This document shows positions 57,300 to 64,000 of a stretch of DNA of 64,000 nt, piece after piece. Source of the DNA: Girardinichthys multiradiatus. Its lineage: Eukaryota > Chordata > Actinopteri > Cyprinodontiformes > Goodeidae. The DNA is taken from positions 24,775,119 to 24,839,118 of the forward strand of contig NC_061808.1 in assembly GCF_021462225.1 (NCBI RefSeq), written 5' to 3'. The position numbers were made by a program, and so were the translations under genes. The notes beneath the pieces are model-generated. The model saw only the letters and a program-made list of their open reading frames with translations. It had not been told where the DNA came from and did no database searches. The stretch's first letter is position 1, and every line of letters starts with the position of its first letter.

Positions 57300-60200
57300 C
57301 CAGATCATCATGGAAGTGGTGCCTTTTCAATGAGCAGTTGCTACTATTGCATTTGGAATAAAAAGTAATATTTTCCTTCTGAAACAAGTTGAGCTCATAA
57401 AAGAGGAAATGAGAGTTTAGGGCGTTATGATAGTTGAAAGAAGGACGAACAGAAGAGAACTGAGCCTCGGCTTGTTTCCTTTCTGCTCCTGTGAGTCATT
57501 TGTTGTGAATAAATGATGAGAGCTCTAGTTTCCTAGTAGTGATTGCGAGGTAAACCGTGCTCCCGTCAAAGGTCTCGAAGTATCACTTCAGCTCTCTGTG
57601 CAGAATCTGCAGTGGTTCTCGTGTTTATCTTCCCATTCTTACTGCAGACTTAATCACGAGAGAGCGTCACCATTAAAACCTAAAAGCCATCGAGAGGAAA
57701 TAACACGTTTTGTCTTGAAACAAAGTTTATTCCTCACCGGCCTGCCGCTTTGCCTCTGAGTAAGCATCTAACCCTGAGGCACAGATCTGAGATCAGGCTA
57801 CCATTTCAGAGCCATTCATTCTTTGTTTCCTCCTACCTGTCTTATTGATGCCACTGCTTGGAGCTTCATGTGTCACCATGCCATACAAGTAAGGAATAAA
57901 GTTGCTTGTGAAATGCCTTCTAAGGAGGAGGTTATGAAATGAAAGCCAGCAAACCATTGGGGGAAAAAAGCTAATTGTTGGCATGAATATCTGTGGTTTA
58001 AAAGTGACTCACCAGAGTAAAAAAGATGAACTTTTAACAATGGACAGGTGAAACCGTATATTGTTTTTCTGTGACAGTATCCTGTAAAAACTTTCAAAAG
58101 ACTCAAAAGTCCAGGAATTCCTGTTCAGGAATGCTTGCTTTCTGTCCCTGCTGCTTTTTGCTATGTTTGCTTTTGTTGTGTTTGTTCTGCAGCTGTCGAC
58201 GTGAAGTTTGACCCGCAGCACTCCGCATGTGTCCGGCTCGAAGGACAGATCTGTTTCACTGAGATAGTTACACAAAAGTGACAACCCGTTATCTCTCATG
58301 AAACTTCTGCAGCTTCTCTGGTTTTTTACATTTTTTTTTTATGTTAGTATCACTAGACACAAGAATTTCCTGTCTTTTCAGTGCAGTTGATGGCCAGAAG
58401 TGTCAAGTATGCCCTTTTTTGCTACTGATTTTCCATTCATGACCCTTTTGATTTTTAGATGTGGAAATCTTGACCTAAAATGTGTTTGGTGTCTCAGAAG
58501 GGGAACCCGGGAGAGGAAATGTGCAAATGGAGAGGAGTTTGAAACGGCTCCTGATGTTACATCAGCGCTGAGCCGGTGAATCATGCTGCATGTGTCACAG
58601 ACCTTTTGTACAGCTGTCAATGCACTCACCAGCACATGCTCTGCACACACGAGCTGGTGTCAAACACAGTCAGGCTAGCAAGTCATAAGTACCTTTCTTA
58701 TATTGGAGTCCTGAAAATGTATCCTTTTTTATTTTTTGCCTCTCTTTTGACCTGAGCTCCAACATTGTATGCTTCAGGGTGGGGGTTAACTATGCTATTG
58801 ACTTCAAACAATGCTCAAAAAAACCAAGCTTATTTGTAGTTCCTTTGCGAACTGGTCTTTGATTTTAATCTGCTTTTAAATCTTCGTTCAGCTAAGCGGA
58901 AAACCACCAATTAATACACCGTACAAATTAAAGTAAAAGCAAGACAAAATTAAAATAACTGCACATTTTTTCTGGTGATTTGATGTGAGCAAAAAACTGG
59001 ATGCGGAGGACAATAATGAGTTGACACCGTTACATTCTGAGATTCTTTTCGCACACCTCAGACAGTCGCTGTCTATATCCTCCCACAGCTGTTTCCATAG
59101 AGCTGAGGAGTTTACACATGGTATGCTCAGCACTTAAACCTTCCCTCCTGAGCGTTCCACTCCTAATGTTTGTGCAATTTTCTAACGTGCTTTATATAGG
59201 TTTTACTGCAAACTAGGTATAGGCTTGTATGAGATTCTCACAGTATAGCATTGAGTAAATATACAGTTAAAGATTGAAAAAAAAACTATAACATTTTATT
59301 ACTTTGATTAAAAACGGCAACAGGTGGAAAAAATTTTGTTATGTTATCTATACCAATTATTTTGATTAAGATGAAAGCAACAAAAAAAAAGAATATGCTC
59401 TTGATAAATTTAGACTTTGGGTAAAGTTATTGCACAGAATCTCATCCCTTCTCACTGTTTTGGACCTTGCTTGATAATTATCGGTCTATGGGCTACAATA
59501 GAAGTAATGGTTGTTTGCCTAACAGATACGCAACACGTAGCTTATTAACTGTTGTCTTAAAACAGCGTTGCCTTAATGGGAGTAAAGTGGTGCTTCTTTC
59601 GTTTCAACATAATGTGCTTTTTGTGACAGGAAATATCTTCAAAATGCTGAATTTGTGTTTCTTAAAAGTGCTGAGAAAGTGTAGTTGGTTTTCAGCCTGC
59701 TTTCTAGCAGTGTGCAGCAACGGGTGAAGGAGGGGAGTGCTGTGTTTAAAAAAAAAAAAAAGCTCTGGTTACCACGGCACTTTCTAACCCAACTCACTGA
59801 AAAGATTTAAACCATAGAAATGGTGGGAAGGAAAATTGTATTGGTTTTTTGAAACTGAAACTCTTTGATACCATTAACTGCCTACCATAGATGGCCATCT
59901 ATATGCAGACAATATATATTTCTTAATGGATGAATTAAACATATAGTTTAGTTTTAGTAGCTGTATGTTAACTTTAATTTTCTGGGGGGTTTTAAGGTCT
60001 AATGTTAGAACATTGCTATATTCAGCTATCATAGGAAGTTAATAGAGATGCTCTGGTCCAGTAATAAAATCAAGGCAATCTCAAGTGCTTGGCATCTGTG
60101 TCTCTGGTGACACTGAACTCCCTATACCTGCTGTTGGGGTCCGATCCTGTCATTCTGTTAGCCGGGCCTCTGGTGAGTTATGCGGCCGTGTTTTACACAA

Positions 60201-60984
60201 CCAATTTTTTTTGGGGATTTTTAAAAATTGTATTACCTTTTAATGTAGTGTCTGAAAGGAAGTTGATTTCGGCAAATGCTTAATCTGAAATGACTGATTG
60301 TTATCAGTGCCCTCTAATTTTTACATGTTGGATTATAAAAACCTTTGGTAACTTTAAAATATGATTTATCGTAACCCCTGCAGCTGTGAGAAACTATATA
60401 GGTTGCATCACAGCTGCATAGCCATCACGGTTGTCCTCTTTGCATCCTGACGCTTGTATTTCTCAGGGTTTTTTAGCTAAAAATTAATCCTTTGTCATTA
60501 GCGACAGGGCCATAAAAATTTTTTCACATTGACATAATTGTTTTGTCCAGCGCGTTTTGTTTAAAAGGACAAAAGAAAAGCATTGCTATCATGGGATGGG
60601 CCGGAGCTTCAGCTCAAAAAGGCTGCAGCTTCACAGTATAAAAGGCCCTGCCTTAACAGCGTCATTAAGGCAGCATGCGGGGTGGCATTCAGCTTGCAGG
60701 CAGCTTGTGAGCTCCTCAGAATCTGTTGCACACTCCGTTTCCCTCTGCTGCGGACAATGTGCTAATAATTATAGGGAGCCTGAAGCCTGCATTTGCCTTT
60801 TTCAGAAAAGCTATGCACTAGGAGGGATGTGCTCTGCTGCAGTCAGTCCTTCGCAACACCAACAATTTAGGCTTAGTTGTAATTAATTGAGTGGTTGCAT
60901 TAGAAGCAGTGTTCACTAGGTGAAATCCACCTCACTTAATCTTTACTGATTGAAATATATAATTAGATGCAAGCTGCAGAAGTA
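57300..60984. other. Intergenic, nothing recognised
   Basis: No exon, RNA gene or repeat family was identified in 3.7 kb. Conserved enhancers could be present but are not visible without alignment. Confidence 0.4.
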
Positions 60985-61990
60985 CCTATGCCCCTTAAAT
61001 GTTTTCACGTCATATTAAAACCACAAACTGGCAATGTATTTTAGTGGATTTTATGTCACAGAGCAACACAAAGTAGTGCATATTTGAGAATTTCGAATGA
61101 AAAGGGTACATGGCTTTCCAGATGTGTTACAGATAAAAATCTAAACTGTGACATGCGTTACTATGCACCCCCTATGACATCCCTAAGTAAACTCCATCAC
61201 GTGAGAATTGCTTCACTCATCTGAAAATGAGAAGAGAACCGCAAACCTACCAAAACCAAGCCATCCACCTAAATTACCAGACGGGCAATAAGCGCAATGA
61301 TCAGAGCAATAACCTAGAGGTCCACGGTGACTTTGGAGGAGTTGTAGAGAGCCACACCTCAGAAATAGGAATATTTTATCAGAACAACTTTTATTGAATA
61401 GTGGCTAGAAGAAAGCTGTTGTTAGAAGAAAACTATGGCATATCCCATTTGTAGTTTTCCACATACCAAGTAAGACAAATTGCAAACATGTGGAAGAAGT
61501 TGCTCTGGTCAAACAAGATCAAAACAGACCTTTTTGAGGTACATGCAAAACATGTGTGACGGAACGCACTGCATCACCCAGAACACACAATATCAATGGA
61601 GAAACATGGTGGTGGCCACATCATGCTGTGGGTATGCTTTTCTTTGACAAGGACGTTGAGGCTGTTCAGAGTTGATAAGAAGATAGATGGCAATCCTGGA
61701 AGAAAAACCTGTCAGAGGCCGCAGAAGACTAGACACCACAGAGAAGGTCCACCTTCCAGCAGGACAGCAACCCAAATCTCAAAAGACTTGCAGTTTTAAT
61801 TGTGGCAAAAGCTGGTTAAATTGACTCAGGGCTGATAGATACAAAGACTTCAAACACACAGATTGAGAACCATGTATTATTTTCCTTCTCTTTACAATTG
61901 CGCAACATTCTATAGGACTAAAATCACATCAAAATAAATGAAAGTCTTTGACAACATGTAAAACAGTTTAAGATGAGTGAATACTTTTAC
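60985..61990 (+). mobile_element. Tc1-like relic with both ends
   Basis: The left end (gttttcacgtcatattaaaacc, then ttttatgtcacagagcaacac) and the right end (gatgagtgaatacttttac) match the terminal region of the same family as 20009-21340. The core gives EKHGGGHIMLWVCF at about 61596 and FQQDSNPN at about 61755, which are the Tc1 GGGSVMVWG and QQDNDPKH blocks. Many stops and indels. Confidence 0.7.
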
Positions 61991-63410
61991 AAGTAAGGGT
62001 AAGGGTTGCCTGTACTAATGCCTATCTGAAATGACAAGAATCTATGAGAGTTTTTATTACACCGAATCCTTTTTCCTCTATAGATGAAGGCATAGTTGGG
62101 TGGGTAAAGGTTGAGTTGTGCTTTCGTTTGTGACAGGAACTGACATGTGCTGCAACCTTCCTGTGTGACACATGGCACACCACACTGACAGATGGACAAA
62201 CTGAGATAGAAAAAGGAGAAGATAATATAAATTAAAGAAAAGGACTCATTAAAAGCCTGGGCCTAAAAGACAACAGTGAGTTCTGTGCAGTGTTTACCTG
62301 CGTTGGCTTTCTGAATGTGGTTGCAGAAAAATAAACAGTCTAAAGGGAGTTGAACGCCCTCAACAATGTAATTGAAACAAAACCAAGCAGGCTTTAGCAC
62401 ACTATTTCAGAGCAGAAGGAATAAAACTTGACAGACTCAGGTAAAAGATTATAGTTTACGTTCTGTGTAATTACTAATATGTCTGCTGTGAAGATGTTTA
62501 CCGACAAGGCAGCCAGTTCAGTCTCAGGTTCCTGTTGTGTGTTATCTACATCCCTAAATAACGCATGGCACAAAATACTCCCCCCCCCCCCACACACACA
62601 CACACACACAGAGCCTCCCTACTGGTTCACATAAACGTCCCATCTGAAGAGCCATCTGCACACAGCAAAGCTCAGACCAGCAGCTGTGTGTAGTCTCTAT
62701 GCTTGGGTTGTGTACATGTACAGCAGGTTGTTAGCAGGTGCCATAGTATTTTCTTTTAGACAGTTGCACAAAGTCTCAACAGCTCAGGAAGAGAAGCATT
62801 CTACCCCTCTAGTAAAACCAAAATAGTTGTACCACGGATAATTTTAATTAGGCTTTAAAAACAGATTTCCTTGCATGTGTTCTGCTTTTTAAGAGTCCAT
62901 ACAAAGTTGAACTACTGCTTCGTGCTTTGCCTTGTACCACTGAATACAAAGGTTAATCCTGTTTATGAGCTTTATTTGGTCCGTTTTGGCAGTGATTTCT
63001 TTCAATGGGAGCTCTCAAGGGCTTCTTTATCTCCAGTTTCTCACATGATCTCGCATAATCTTTGGCTTTATGCTTTAGATCCACCGAGCCCATTTTTGCA
63101 AAACTGCCTCCATGTGTGCCAGTCTGCTCAAGCCGTTACGTACAGCAGAAACTATCATTTGTTACATTTGTTTTTTCCGTGTAAAGTGACTAAACTTGCT
63201 TGTGTATACAATTAGACTGCTCCTCGGCAGGAAGCTGAAATCACTAGCAGTAGCAGAACGTGGAACGTCTGAGCTCCCAGAGAATGGGAATACGCTGAGC
63301 CATTTGCAGCATCACGCCTACTCATAAAATAAATCTCCCTCGCACACATGCACCGACACACCTAGCAGGTATGCACTTGTGCAGAATCAGTTCTTGGAGC
63401 CATGTTTGGT
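61991..63410. other. Non-coding, with a (CA)n microsatellite
   Basis: No gene seen. A C10 run followed by (ca)n lies at about 62581-62610. Confidence 0.45.
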
Positions 63411-63529
63411 GATAACAATAACATAAAAATAAGAAAAACATTTTATTTACCCTTGTCAAATAAAAACAACATAAAACAAGACACAAAAAACATCAAATAG
63501 GCTATATGGAGCAGTGCAGTTACAAGAAG

Positions 63530-63650
63530 TAACATGTGGGTTTTTAAGTGTGCATTTGTACAAGGAAGGAGTGTCAATGTTACGGATGTCTGGTGGGAGA
63601 GAGTTCCAGAGTTGCTCAGGCGAACAGAGGGAACTATTTAGTGCACATTT
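63530..63650 (-). mobile_element. LINE C-terminal relic
   Basis: The minus strand reads WNSLPPDIRN, then LYKCTLKN, the closing block of many fish LINE ORF2 proteins (63543-63620). No more than this short fragment is recognisable. Confidence 0.55.
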
Positions 63651-63952
63651 TGTTTAAATATCTCAAGTTCTGCTTCGTTGATGCCTCCAAACTTTCAACA
63701 CAAACAGAGGAGACAGTTTGTTTAATGACAGACATACCTTTTCTTTGTTTAATGCTGTCTCTATGGCAACTGTGACAAAGACACCACAGCAGACGGCTAG
63801 AGCGCATTAAGAGCTCTAAAATGACTATCTTGACTCCCTTTTTCATTACCATTCCTCCACACATATATGTGGTAAAACCTTTAATATCTGTATAGTCAAA
63901 ATCCAAATTAAGAAATTTAAGTTTTTGTTTTATGTCATATGCAGTTGAATTC

Positions 63953-64000
63953 TAGACGGACGGACGGACGGACGGACGGACGGACAGATAGATAGATAGA
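63953..64000. repeat. GACG / GATA microsatellite
   Basis: (gacg)n from about 63953 to 63985 followed by (gata)n to the end of the window, where the array is cut off. Confidence 0.9.

Overview
The window is teleost fish nuclear DNA. Evidence: spliced vertebrate genes with GT-AG introns, several Tc1/mariner families typical of fish, LINEs whose 3' tails read tttatttatatagcgctttt or gaattgaatt, and a class I (gamma/epsilon-like) endogenous retrovirus. The species cannot be settled from sequence alone; a percomorph is my guess. No prokaryotic genes, CRISPR arrays or functional tRNA/rRNA genes were seen.

Layout. 1-5966 is non-coding apart from an old Tc1 relic and a tRNA-like SINE remnant. 5967-16232 is a minus-strand endogenous retrovirus (ERV) with two LTRs (635 and 631 bp), a tRNA-Trp-like primer site, gag, protease, RT, RNase H and a truncated integrase; env is absent. 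One Tc1 copy sits in gag and one abuts the outer (U3) end of each LTR. 17842-21350 holds relics of Tc1 and L2. 21353-28440 is a minus-strand Rex1/CR1-like LINE, split by an L2 LINE that is itself split by a Tc1 copy. 28900-44100 is the host gene cluster: FKBP3 (+), FAU (-) and PRPF39 (-), with a Tc1 copy between FKBP3 and FAU. 44603-53060 is again repeats: a Tc1 copy with an uninterrupted transposase frame, then two LINE families and a Tc1 relic. 54600-57300 is ARF6 (+), with an inferred non-coding first exon and one coding exon. 57300-64000 is non-coding with Tc1 and LINE relics.

The host genes have unrelated core functions: FKBP25 prolyl isomerase, the FUBI-eS30 ribosomal fusion, a U1 snRNP splicing factor, and a membrane-traffic GTPase. 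FKBP3 and PRPF39 are convergent. I reconstructed their exons base by base; the coding lengths are whole numbers of codons (221, 133 and 763 residues for FKBP3, FAU and PRPF39).

The most unusual item is in the ERV. About 200 residues between protease and RT contain two PHV[T/S]L motifs 63 residues apart, with a helix/strand pattern between them like that of the 2H phosphoesterase (LigT/AKAP7) fold. Other points are a Tc1 copy abutting both LTRs with a shared variant, a full-length Tc1 transposase whose second catalytic Asp has become His, and the three-deep LINE/L2/Tc1 nest.
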